Positions 17,389 to 25,416 of a DNA stretch of 64,000 bases are shown here, piece by piece. Position numbers and translations under genes: made by a program. The notes beneath the pieces are model-generated. The model did not search any database. It saw nothing but the letters and a program-made list of their open reading frames with translations, and was not told the origin of the DNA. The first letter of the stretch is position 1. Each line of letters starts with the position of its first letter. The DNA comes from Peribacillus frigoritolerans (GTDB lineage: Bacteria; Bacillota; Bacilli; Bacillales; DSM-1321), in assembly GCF_030676415.1 (NCBI RefSeq), contig NZ_JAUUTW010000011.1, forward strand, positions 62,001-126,000, written 5' to 3'.

Positions 17389-18614
17389 ATTTTCACCTCA
17401 TGCTTTTGTTGGTATTTTCGAAGTTCTATTTTAGCAACTTGTGAGCGGTGAACTTCATCGGGACCATCAGCAAGCCTTAAAGTCCGTGCATTTGCCCAAT
17501 GCGCAGCAAAAGGGAAATCATCGGAAATCCCTGCAGCTCCAAAGCCTTGGATAGCCCTGTCCAGCACATTCAATGCCATATTTGGTGCCACCACTTTTAT
17601 CATGGCAATCTCCGCCTTCGCTTCCTTGTTCCCGACAGTATCCATCATATAAGCAGCTTTTAAGGTCAGAAGTCTTGCTTGTTCGATTTCAATCCGTGAA
17701 TCAGCGACCCATTCCATGATCACACCTTGACTCGCCAATGTTTTACCAAAAGCGACACGATTTTGAATGCGCTTACATAATTCTTCAAGTGCTCTTTCAG
17801 CAGCGCCGATCAGCCTCATGCAATGATGTATCCTTCCGGGCCCGAGTCTTCCTTGGGCAATCGCAAATCCTTTGCCTTCACCCCATAGAATATTCGTTGC
17901 CGGGACCCTAACATTTTCAAAAGTGATTTCTGCATGGCCATGCGGGGCATGATCATAACCAAACACAGGGAGCATTCTCTCGATTTTGACACCCGGTGTA
18001 TCCAGCGGTACAAGAATCATTGACTGTTGTTCATGCTTGGACGCCTCAGGATCTGTCTTACCCATGACGATGGCAATCTTGCATCGTGGATCGCCTGCTC
18101 CTGAAGACCACCATTTTCGGCCGTTTATGACATACTCATTACCCGTCTTTTCTATCCTGCATTCGATATTGGTCGCATCGGACGACGCCACTTCCGGTTC
18201 TGTCATCGAGAAGCATGAGCGGATTTCCCCAGCAAGCAAGGGCTTCAGCCAGCGTTCTTTATGTTCATCTGAACCGTATCTCACCAACACCTCCATATTA
18301 CCAGTGTCCGGCGCATTACAGTTGAAGATTTCAGGCCCTATCGTCGACCTACCCATGATTTCACAAAGCGGGGCATATTCCAGATTTGTTAAACCCGCGC
18401 CATAAGCGCTATCAGGTAAAAATAAATTCCATAACCCTTCTTCTTTTGCTTTTGCCGTCAATTCCGATAATATCGGGGGTATTTCACTCCAGCGGCTATT
18501 CTGTGCTTCGAGCTGCTTTTTGTATATTGATTCATTTGGGTATACGTGCTTTTCCATGAATTCCGTTAACTTCTTTTCCAGATTTTTCACCTTTTGAGTA
18601 TGTTCAAAGTTCAA
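17385..18614 (-). CDS. Acyl-CoA dehydrogenase family (ACAD10/11-like)
   Basis: The 409-residue FAD enzyme has [18 protein letters not shown] in the middle domain, a conserved [20 protein letters not shown] insertion, and the C-terminal [19 protein letters not shown] typical of the ACAD10/11 branch rather than short-chain ACADs. It introduces the 2,3 double bond into acyl-CoA. It is the first gene of the operon ACAD-SDR-ligase-TetR, behind a TTGAAA-N18-TATAAT promoter and a TetR-type palindrome. The ACAD10/11 affinity and the linked phosphotransferase suggest 4-hydroxy or branched acyl substrates (inference). Confidence 0.9.
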   Translation of the reverse strand: MNFEHTQKVKNLEKKLTEFMEKHVYPNESIYKKQLEAQNSRWSEIPPILSELTAKAKEEGLWNLFLPDSAYGAGLTNLEYAPLCEIMGRSTIGPEIFNCNAPDTGNMEVLVRYGSDEHKERWLKPLLAGEIRSCFSMTEPEVASSDATNIECRIEKTGNEYVINGRKWWSSGAGDPRCKIAIVMGKTDPEASKHEQQSMILVPLDTPGVKIERMLPVFGYDHAPHGHAEITFENVRVPATNILWGEGKGFAIAQGRLGPGRIHHCMRLIGAAERALEELCKRIQNRVAFGKTLASQGVIMEWVADSRIEIEQARLLTLKAAYMMDTVGNKEAKAEIAMIKVVAPNMALNVLDRAIQGFGAAGISDDFPFAAHWANARTLRLADGPDEVHRSQVAKIELRKYQQKHEVKI

Positions 18615-18637
18615 ATTGAATTCCTCCTTTTAAACTT

Positions 18638-18697
18638 ACTAACCGGTCAGTATGTTATTACTTTTAAATTATATACATAAGATTCAGACTTTTTCAA
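18638..18697 (-). promoter_or_regulatory. Promoter and TetR-type operator of the acyl-CoA dehydrogenase operon
   Basis: On the minus strand TTGAAA (18692-18697) and TATAAT (18668-18673) are 18 bases apart. Just downstream, ACTAAC-CG-GTCAGT (18638-18651) repeats the 14308 palindrome with one arm mismatch, placed where a bound repressor would block transcription. AAGGAGG follows. Confidence 0.75.
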
Positions 18698-18705
18698 TAA
18701 TTAAA

Positions 18706-20052
18706 TCATTTATTTTCTTGTCGTTCAAGGCCATGGATCTGGTCCCTACCCTTCCCACCATATTCCTTTTGTTGGACGGTTGGAAATATACAAACGATTT
18801 TCGTACCTTTTTTCAGTTCACTCGTGATGAAAACTTTTCCGCCATGCTTTTCAATGATTCTAAAACAAACGGAAAGACCCAATCCTGTTCCTGATGTTTT
18901 GGTAGTGAAAAATGGTTCTCCCACTTTTTGAAGGGAGTTTTCCGGAATACCCTCCCCTTCATCCAAAATGCTCAAAAAAACTTCCCCATTTTTTTCATTT
19001 ATGCTCACAAAAATATTTCCGCCATTCGGCATCGATTCTATGGAATTTTTTATCATGTTTATTAGTACTTGCTTGATTTGGTTTTCATCAAAGTACATAA
19101 AAATAGGTTCAGAATCATAATTTTTATGAATTTGAATATTGTTCAGCACGGCATTTGTCTCCAACAGTGTCACGACATGGTTACAGCTTTCCTTTAAATC
19201 TTTCTCAAGAAAAACCGCCCCTGCTGGTTTAGATAGCAGCAAGAGTTCATTCAGCACTTGCTCGATTCGATTTATTTCCGAAAAAATAATATCATAGTAT
19301 TCCTGCTTTTCGGCACCGCCATCTTTAATCAGCTTCACGAATCCCATTATCGCTGTCATCGGATTCCTGACCTCATGTGCAATCCCTGCCGCAAGCTGGG
19401 CAGCCGTTGATAATTTGCTTGATGTGATTGCCAAATGTTCGTTTAGGCTGACAAGCTTTTCCTCCGCATGTTTACGTTCATTGATTTCCGATAAAATGCC
19501 CGCCGTCCCGATGAATTTCCCTGCGTCATCGTAAATTAGTTTTACGAATGCTTCAACCCAACTTGTTCCCTTTTTCGCATTTAGTTTAATGTCCGCACGA
19601 AAATATTTATTCCCTCGATGAAAGGAATCCGCAAAGACCTTTAATACGTCTTGATAAGAAGCTTTATCCATATGTTTAGAAAAGTGAAGCCCCAGGGATT
19701 CATTCACGGTTGTGCCACTCATCGATTTCCATGCCGGGTTTAAGTACAACCAATTTCCTTTATCATCCGTTTGGAAAATAACCTCATTGAAGCTATTGAT
19801 CAACTCTTTAGAGTAATTGGAAATAATGCGATAACGCCCTTCGCTATCCTGCAATAAATCAATCGTTTTCCGTTTATGATCATAGAAGGCACCCAAACAC
19901 CAGGCTATGGTTAAAATTACGATTAAATATATTCCTGCAAAGGCGGAAAACCTTCGTTCTTCATGCCCCAGCCACCCTATAAAGGGTAATATCAATATGA
20001 AGAAAAGGGCAGGGACAAAGATCCTTCCAGCATATTTCTTCACTTCTTCCAC
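18706..20052 (-). CDS. Membrane PAS sensor histidine kinase (sporulation-kinase-like)
   Basis: The 448-residue protein has two N-terminal membrane helices (about 10-30 and 38-58), one PAS/PAC domain (about 85-190, with WLYLNPAWKSMSG), a HisKA with AGIAHEVRNPMTAIMGF (His near 245), and a HATPase with NMIKNSIESMPNGG, DEGEGIP and GTGLGL. The catalytic half closely resembles the kinase at 1469-3628 and B. subtilis Kin proteins. No regulator gene is adjacent. Short periplasmic exposure suggests sensing in the membrane or cytosol. Phosphorelay input is inferred. Confidence 0.87.
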   Translation of the reverse strand: MEEVKKYAGRIFVPALFFILILPFIGWLGHEERRFSAFAGIYLIVILTIAWCLGAFYDHKRKTIDLLQDSEGRYRIISNYSKELINSFNEVIFQTDDKGNWLYLNPAWKSMSGTTVNESLGLHFSKHMDKASYQDVLKVFADSFHRGNKYFRADIKLNAKKGTSWVEAFVKLIYDDAGKFIGTAGILSEINERKHAEEKLVSLNEHLAITSSKLSTAAQLAAGIAHEVRNPMTAIMGFVKLIKDGGAEKQEYYDIIFSEINRIEQVLNELLLLSKPAGAVFLEKDLKESCNHVVTLLETNAVLNNIQIHKNYDSEPIFMYFDENQIKQVLINMIKNSIESMPNGGNIFVSINEKNGEVFLSILDEGEGIPENSLQKVGEPFFTTKTSGTGLGLSVCFRIIEKHGGKVFITSELKKGTKIVCIFPTVQQKEYGGKGRDQIHGLERQENK

Positions 20053-20192
20053 CTCCTTACCAAAATGATTTATACTTCATCCGACCGAATTCGAAGTAAG
20101 AGGTCAAATTAAGAATATTTTTGTATATAGAAGTGGTAGAATACTCACTTACTAGGTAAATTTCAACATTTTATCCATGATTCCTGCAAACA

Positions 20193-20226
20193 AGACAAAA
20201 AACCTTTCCCCGGATGGAAAGGTTAC
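20193..20226 (-). terminator. Terminator of the K+ transporter gene
   Basis: On the minus strand AACCTTTCC / GGAAAGGTT with a six-base loop is followed by TTTTTTGTC. Confidence 0.8.
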
Positions 20227-20243
20227 TGTTATACATAAATCAT

Positions 20244-21596
20244 TTACCCAATGATGACGCGTTCCTTTGGATAATGATAATTTTCCGTAACTTCTTTATG
20301 GCCTATTATATACAGGAGGGACGTTATCCCGACACGGCCAATGAACATAATGATCATAATGACAATTTTACCGGTATTACTGAGTTCAGGCGTAATTCCC
20401 ATCGAAAGGCCGACTGAACCAAAAGCCGAACATACTTCAAAAATGATTTGCATCAAAGTGAAATTCTCAGTAATCGATAAAATGAAGACCGCGATTATAC
20501 AAAGGAGCGATCCCATGATCATAACTGCTGTCGCTTTTCGGATATCATCGGGATGAATCTCCCGTTTGAACACTTTAATGGAACGCCTTCCCCTCATGAA
20601 ATTCCATAAAAATAGAATCATGATGGCCAGAGTCGTTGTCCGGATTCCTCCCCCGACTGAACTTGGGGATGCTCCAATGAACATCAATATACTCATCAAT
20701 AAAAGGGTCGGTTCCGAAAAGTCACTTACATTCATGGTTGTTAACCCGCCGCTTCGCGTATTGGAGGACATAAATAAAGAGTAGAAGAACGATTCATGCC
20801 AACCCTTATTTTTAAAGAATCCATTTATTTCCAGAAGATAAATCAGGATCGTTCCCCCAATGATAAGGGAAAAGAAAGTGACTGAGGTCAGCTTCGTGAA
20901 CAAAGAAAAATGAAACTTATAAGTACGGGCCCTATTGGACAAAAACTCTTTCAGCTCAATCAAAACAGGAAACCCAATGGCGCCAAGGGTAAGCAGGATA
21001 ATCGTAATGAACTGTACAAAATAATCGTCTTTAAATGGAATCATCGATATACCGGTAATATCAAAACCAGCATTCGTGGTGGCACTTACGGCTAAAAATA
21101 AGCCATTTAAAAAGGCCTCTTTCCAGTCTGGAAAAAAGTTCAGAAAGTAAATGCCTAAAACGAGAGCTCCAATCATTTCAATTACGACAAATATCTGAAT
21201 GATTTGGATCAATAATTTAACAAGACCCGAAAGATTCGATTGGTTTTGATCAGTCATGATCAATTGCCTTTCCTTCAAACCGATTTTCTTGCCCACTATA
21301 AGCCAGAAAAAGGTTCCGAGTGTCATGATGCCAATACCGCCAAATTGGAGAACGAACATTAGAATGAAATAGCCTACCTCATTATACACTTCGGGCAAAC
21401 TAACAACTGTCAGACCTGTCACACTAACTGCACTTACGGCTGTGAATAAAGCATCCATGAATTTAAATTCCACGCCTGGCTTCAGAGCAACCGGCAAACT
21501 CAACAGTACTGTCGAGATAGTGACGGCCAAAAAATAATAACCGACAATAAGCTGAGCTGGTGTTAACTTTGATAATATTTTTTTGATAGCAAACAT
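20244..21596 (-). CDS. TrkH/KtrB family potassium transporter subunit
   Basis: The 450-residue protein has the four-fold pore-loop plan of Ktr/Trk translocation subunits: selectivity-type loops SAVSVTGLTV, SATTNAGFDITG, SSNTRSGGLTT and SAFGSVGLSMGI. It would import K+ driven by Na+ or the membrane potential together with a KtrA/KtrC RCK subunit encoded elsewhere; none is adjacent, as for B. subtilis ktrD. ATG 21596 is used; an inverted repeat precedes the gene. Confidence 0.9.
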   Translation of the reverse strand: MFAIKKILSKLTPAQLIVGYYFLAVTISTVLLSLPVALKPGVEFKFMDALFTAVSAVSVTGLTVVSLPEVYNEVGYFILMFVLQFGGIGIMTLGTFFWLIVGKKIGLKERQLIMTDQNQSNLSGLVKLLIQIIQIFVVIEMIGALVLGIYFLNFFPDWKEAFLNGLFLAVSATTNAGFDITGISMIPFKDDYFVQFITIILLTLGAIGFPVLIELKEFLSNRARTYKFHFSLFTKLTSVTFFSLIIGGTILIYLLEINGFFKNKGWHESFFYSLFMSSNTRSGGLTTMNVSDFSEPTLLLMSILMFIGASPSSVGGGIRTTTLAIMILFLWNFMRGRRSIKVFKREIHPDDIRKATAVMIMGSLLCIIAVFILSITENFTLMQIIFEVCSAFGSVGLSMGITPELSNTGKIVIMIIMFIGRVGITSLLYIIGHKEVTENYHYPKERVIIG

Positions 21597-21624
21597 AAAG
21601 AGTTTCCTTTCTTACTCCTATATA

Positions 21625-21643
21625 GTTATGTGAATCACATAAC
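21625..21643. promoter_or_regulatory. Perfect inverted repeat upstream of the K+ transporter
   Basis: GTTATGTG-AAT-CACATAAC lies about 30 bases before the transporter ATG. It could be an operator or a 5'-UTR hairpin. No U-run follows, so it is not a terminator. Confidence 0.5.
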
Positions 21644-21828
21644 CATTAAAAATCTAGTTTACCCTTTTTTCATTCTTTTTTCCATTCTCTTTTAAAACTG
21701 ACTTACTTACAACAAAAAGGCAGGTTTACCAATAAGTTTGATACTGCTCTCATAAGTAAAACTCCACATTCTACTTATACTATCATTACAGCGGCAAAAG
21801 CCGTTGAAAAAGTAAAGGGGAGATTCAA

Positions 21829-22020
21829 ATGGCTAACAGCAGTAACAATCTTCTTGTTCCAGGAATCGAACAAGCATTAGAACAAATCAAATATGAAATT
21901 GCATCTGAATTCGGTGTACAATTAGGTTCCGATACTTCAGCACGTGCCAATGGTTCAGTTGGCGGAGAAATCACGAAACGCCTTGTACAACAAGCACAAT
22001 CTCAACTTAAAGGTCAATAA
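21829..22020 (+). CDS. Alpha/beta-type small acid-soluble spore protein
   Basis: The 63-residue protein carries both family signatures: the germination-protease site region [10 protein letters not shown] and the C-terminal [16 protein letters not shown]. These proteins coat spore DNA and confer UV and heat resistance. AAAGGGGAG precedes the ATG. A CATTCTA at 21767 fits a sigma-G -10 (CATnnTA), but I see no convincing -35 at standard spacing. The gene stands alone before a strong terminator. Confidence 0.95.
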   Translation: MANSSNNLLVPGIEQALEQIKYEIASEFGVQLGSDTSARANGSVGGEITKRLVQQAQSQLKGQ

Positions 22021-22050
22021 TTCTTATCACAATTAAATATCCATGGCTAA

Positions 22051-22080
22051 GAGTCCAGCTGCATGCTGGACTCTTTTTAA
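22051..22080. terminator. Terminator of the SASP gene
   Basis: GAGTCCAGC / GCTGGACTC with a five-base loop is followed by TTTTTAA. It reaches the 3' end of the convergent rsgI gene. Confidence 0.9.
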
Positions 22081-23285
22081 TCATTATGTCCATTTCCGTT
22101 TCCTTTATTGCCTTTACCCCTTTTCGACTTATCCCAATCTTTCTTATCTTGTTTATATTGCATATCCTGTTTATTTTGCTTATTTATATTGTCGTACTTT
22201 ATATGATCATTATTATTCTTTTCTTTGGCTGATGGAACTTTTGTAACATCGATCTTTTTAACATTCTTTTCTTTTTTTTGCTTGTTCTTTGATTGGTTGC
22301 TATGGTCGCTATCGGATTTTCCTTTTGACTCGTTGATTTTTTCCTTGTATCCATTCCGTTTTCCAATTGTATCTTCCCGTTCGGTTTGATCCTTAATTTT
22401 GGTAAATTCCGTTCCCGGGCCTTTCCGCTCAGTCGGTTTGGCTTCATTGGCCGGCTTTTCCTTTATTTCAATTGCATTATTCTCTTTTTTCTTTTCTCCA
22501 TCCGATTTGTTTTCCCTACTCAACGTCATGCTCTTCTCTTTCGGAATATCAACCTTTTGCTCAACTTTTTTATCTGGCGCTGGAGCAGGCTCCCTCTTAT
22601 TGACTTTTACCTTTTCTTTATCTTCATTCAACTTCTTTTCGAGATACTTACCCGTGGATATGCCTTGTTCCCTTGCTTGCTTCCGATCGCTTTTTGTTGC
22701 CTGGATCACTTTCATTCTTGTTTTAGAAACATTATCTTGCTCAGATATTTCTTTTACCTCTTCTTTTAAATTCTTATCCAGTTCTTTATTTTTTCCCAAT
22801 AACGTTGTGGAAACGACTATTTGTTTATTTCCTTTCAAATAACCAAGTTGCCTCGTCGTTTCAACGATTCGGTTTGTAACAGTCTTTATATCCTTGCCTT
22901 TCCATTCCTTCAGCTGATCAATCACAAGCTTGCCGTCTTCATTTAAACCGGTAAGTTTGAGAACTTCTAAATCATCGTCAAGCTCCAATTCAATGCTTGG
23001 ATTCACATCTATCGTCATATATGCCGACACTGGACCAGAGAAATAAGAAGGAAGAATCGAAAAGAGAATCAAGAAGGTGGAGGCAATGCTTAGCACGGCC
23101 GTTTTTTTGAAAGGTGAATGAAAATTGGAAAAGGCTAAAGTGAACTTTTGTTTAGCAGGTGAAAAAGTGATTTCCTCACCCACTTCATATACCCGTTCCT
23201 GCCTTTTGGTTTTCAGAAATTCACCCTCGGGGGTCAATAGGGTTACAAATCGCTTATTAACTGAAAGAATAACTCCTTTTTTCAT
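22077..23285 (-). CDS. rsgI: Anti-sigma-I factor RsgI
   Basis: The 402-residue protein has a cytosolic N-terminal RsgI domain (KKGVILSVNKRFVTLLTPEGEF) that binds sigma-I, a single membrane helix at about 65-85 and an extracytoplasmic stretch starting SAYMTIDVNPSIELELD, the conserved periplasmic core. The remainder is a low-complexity Lys/Glu/Asn tail of about 200 residues ending KGNKGNGNGHND. Unlike clostridial RsgI there is no carbohydrate-binding module, matching the Bacillus form. Its start overlaps the sigI stop by four bases, as in the B. subtilis sigI-rsgI operon. Confidence 0.93.
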   Translation of the reverse strand: MKKGVILSVNKRFVTLLTPEGEFLKTKRQERVYEVGEEITFSPAKQKFTLAFSNFHSPFKKTAVLSIASTFLILFSILPSYFSGPVSAYMTIDVNPSIELELDDDLEVLKLTGLNEDGKLVIDQLKEWKGKDIKTVTNRIVETTRQLGYLKGNKQIVVSTTLLGKNKELDKNLKEEVKEISEQDNVSKTRMKVIQATKSDRKQAREQGISTGKYLEKKLNEDKEKVKVNKREPAPAPDKKVEQKVDIPKEKSMTLSRENKSDGEKKKENNAIEIKEKPANEAKPTERKGPGTEFTKIKDQTEREDTIGKRNGYKEKINESKGKSDSDHSNQSKNKQKKEKNVKKIDVTKVPSAKEKNNNDHIKYDNINKQNKQDMQYKQDKKDWDKSKRGKGNKGNGNGHND

Positions 23286-24028
23286 CCATCGATAGCCCCT
23301 TTTATATAATCATTCAAATACAAAAATTCTCCGTTTATTATGATTGCCACAGCAATGATGTATTTTCTGTTCCGTTCAATCGTTTTTCTGCTAACTTCCA
23401 CTTTTCCCTCAAGCAGTTTTACGGGCAGCCGCTTTTTTGCAAACAGGATTTCTTTCAGTTCGTCATCTTCCATTAACAATTTAGCGATCATAATAGCTCC
23501 CTTCCTGGCATCTGCATGTTTGGGAGAGTTTTCAACTAAATCCTCAAAAGACAGACCAAAATCCTCTAGATGGCTTATATAAAGCTGAATTTCTTCTTTT
23601 CTTCTTTCCGATTCCTTCTGCTTCTCGTATTCATTGATGGAATTTTCATTATCGATATATATATGGCTTTGATGATCATTATCATCATTCAGTGATAAAT
23701 CCAATAAGATTTCTTTTTGTTTGGACTGGCTTCTTAAATAATCTATAACCCTTCGTTTAACGAGGGTCTCGGCAAACGCCAATAGAGAACGGCCTTTTTC
23801 CGGGGAATATTTATCGATTGCCTCGTTAAAAGCAATCAGTCCAATACTGAATTCATCATCTGATTCGTATATGTAACGTTTGCAAACCGATGACACTGTT
23901 TTCGCAATAAAAGGTTTGAATGACTCTATGGTATCATTACGAAGGCTAATATCGCCTTGTTGAATTTTCAATACGGTTTCTTCTAAAGAACGCTTTTTTT
24001 TGAATGCTGTAAACAACAATCCAAGCAT
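23282..24028 (-). CDS. sigI: RNA polymerase sigma factor SigI
   Basis: The 248-residue protein has the sigma-70 region-2 core DDEFSIGLIAFNEAIDKYSPEKGRSLLAFAETLVKRRVIDYLR (read as GLIAFNEAIDKY and RRVIDYLRSQ) and a C-terminal DNA-binding part with VSRKTIERNRKYIIA. In B. subtilis SigI responds to heat and envelope stress and drives lytE, bcrC and its own operon. GAGGTGAGC precedes the ATG. It is the first gene of the sigI-rsgI operon. Confidence 0.94.
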   Translation of the reverse strand: MLGLLFTAFKKKRSLEETVLKIQQGDISLRNDTIESFKPFIAKTVSSVCKRYIYESDDEFSIGLIAFNEAIDKYSPEKGRSLLAFAETLVKRRVIDYLRSQSKQKEILLDLSLNDDNDHQSHIYIDNENSINEYEKQKESERRKEEIQLYISHLEDFGLSFEDLVENSPKHADARKGAIMIAKLLMEDDELKEILFAKKRLPVKLLEGKVEVSRKTIERNRKYIIAVAIIINGEFLYLNDYIKGAIDG

Positions 24029-24350
24029 TTGCTCACCTCGCTCCTGTTGAACATAAAATACGCATCAACATACTTATCTTAAGCGGAGGGAGTCTAAAAG
24101 ACAGTACCAAAAGAACTATTTTTGCATTAAAAATGAAATCACATAATATATCAACATGATAAAATACTTAGTTTTTTCTCGTTTATTACAGTGCAATTAC
24201 AGTAAGTTATCTTTTTCCTGATTTTTGTCCAATACAATGGGACAATTGTCATTTTTATAACTGGAATTTAATATTCACATCTTTTAACATATCATTCGTA
24301 AACATCCCTGCGCTTTTGAGGGTCATCTCCATAAATACATGAAAAAGCAA
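24029..24350. other. Intergenic upstream of sigI
   Basis: This AT-rich 320-bp stretch holds the sigI promoter region. A GACTCCCTCCG near 24083 might relate to a sigma-I -35 (C-rich), but I cannot define a promoter. No gene is visible. Confidence 0.4.
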
Positions 24351-24384
24351 AAAAAACAGGCGTGACCAGCACGCCTGTTTTTTT
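24351..24384. terminator. Terminator of the TerC gene
   Basis: AACAGGCGTG / CACGCCTGTT is flanked by A- and T-runs on both sides, so it could act in both directions. Confidence 0.85.
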
Positions 24385-25156
24385 AAGCTTCCTGTATTTT
24401 TTTCTCTTCTTTTTCTTTTTTGCTTGAAACGATCCATGCACCTGCTGCAATTCCAATCAATACGACCCAGAAAATCGATTTCCAAAGAGTTGATTCAGGG
24501 AAATGATGATCGATGACAGCCAGTGAAGGGTGTGCGAGTGTGTGTACCGCCAATTTCACTCCAACCCAACCCACTATCAAAAATGCTGCCGTTTCAAGGG
24601 AAGGACGCTGATGAAGCAACTTCACGAACGCATTTGCTGCAAATCGCATAATGATCAATCCAATCATACCGCCGAGGAACATGACAGCGAATTGGCCTCC
24701 ATCAATACCGCCGACTTTCATCCAGCCTGTTGCAGGAAGTGTAACAGCCAGTGCGACGGCAGCCAACATTGAATCGATTGCGAAAGCTATATCAGCCGCT
24801 TCAACCTTTACCACGGTCATCCAGAAGCCAGATTGCTTTTTAGGCTTCGTGATTTCCTTCTCACCTTTACCAGCGTATTTTTTGTAAATGTTCTGAAAAG
24901 CAATGAAAAGTAAATAAATCGCACCGATTGCTTGAATTTGCCACACGTCGACAAGAAAGGAAATAAGGAATAAACTTGCAAAGCGGAAAACAAAGGCTCC
25001 CATCAGACCATAAAACAAGGCTTTTCGCTGTTGTTCTTTTGGTAAATGCTTAACCATGACTGCCATGACGACTGCATTATCCGCTGCAAGTATCCCTTCT
25101 AATCCAACCAAGATAAGAAGGACCCAGCCATATTCCAATAATATTGATGCTTCCAT
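24383..25156 (-). CDS. TerC family membrane protein (YkoY/YceF-like manganese exporter)
   Basis: The protein is about 257 residues with seven to nine helices and the TerC acidic motifs EGILAADNAVVMAVMV and KVEAADIAFAIDSMLAAVA, whose Asp/Glu residues bind metal. Bacillus members (YkoY, YceF/MeeF, MeeY) export Mn2+, and MeeF/MeeY also support metalation of exoproteins. ATG 25156 follows TTGGAGG with eight-base spacing. The yybP-ykoY riboswitch directly upstream supports Mn2+-induced expression. The tail is Lys/Glu-rich. Confidence 0.92.
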   Translation of the reverse strand: MEASILLEYGWVLLILVGLEGILAADNAVVMAVMVKHLPKEQQRKALFYGLMGAFVFRFASLFLISFLVDVWQIQAIGAIYLLFIAFQNIYKKYAGKGEKEITKPKKQSGFWMTVVKVEAADIAFAIDSMLAAVALAVTLPATGWMKVGGIDGGQFAVMFLGGMIGLIIMRFAANAFVKLLHQRPSLETAAFLIVGWVGVKLAVHTLAHPSLAVIDHHFPESTLWKSIFWVVLIGIAAGAWIVSSKKEKEEKKIQEA

Positions 25157-25204
25157 CCATTCAACCTCCAATAGTTAGTATTTCCTTCCCATTGGCATTG
25201 GCAA

Positions 25205-25345
25205 AATAAAAAGACCTCTGCCATATAGGCAAAGGTCTTGCTGAACATGAAATCATGTCAACAAAGCCGATGAATGTTTAACATTCACGTAATGACGACT
25301 TTGTTTTAGGGCGAACCCTAACGCTACTCCCCTTTGAAAAGGAAA
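25205..25345 (-). ncRNA. yybP-ykoY manganese riboswitch with terminator
   Basis: The minus strand reads AAAGGGGAGTAGCG, a small GGTTCGCC hairpin and ACAAAGTCGTCATTACG, the conserved core of yybP-ykoY Mn2+ sensors. It is followed by the strong terminator AAGACCTTTGCC / GGCAGAGGTCTT plus TTTTATTTT (25201-25238). Binding of Mn2+ normally prevents terminator formation and turns the downstream exporter on. Confidence 0.9.
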
Positions 25346-25416
25346 ATCAGTTATTAAGTATATTAATAGTATACGCGCTCGTTATGAAAATAACAATCTT
25401 TTTTTGTAAATAGATC

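Noticed and set aside
22399-22842. Plus-strand ORFs of 127-147 codons opposite rsgI
   Set aside because: They are Phe/Ser-rich antisense shadows of the Lys/Glu-rich RsgI tail without ribosome sites.
24083-24095. Sigma-I autoregulatory promoter (C-rich -35)
   Set aside because: The match is too weak and no matching -10 could be placed with confidence.
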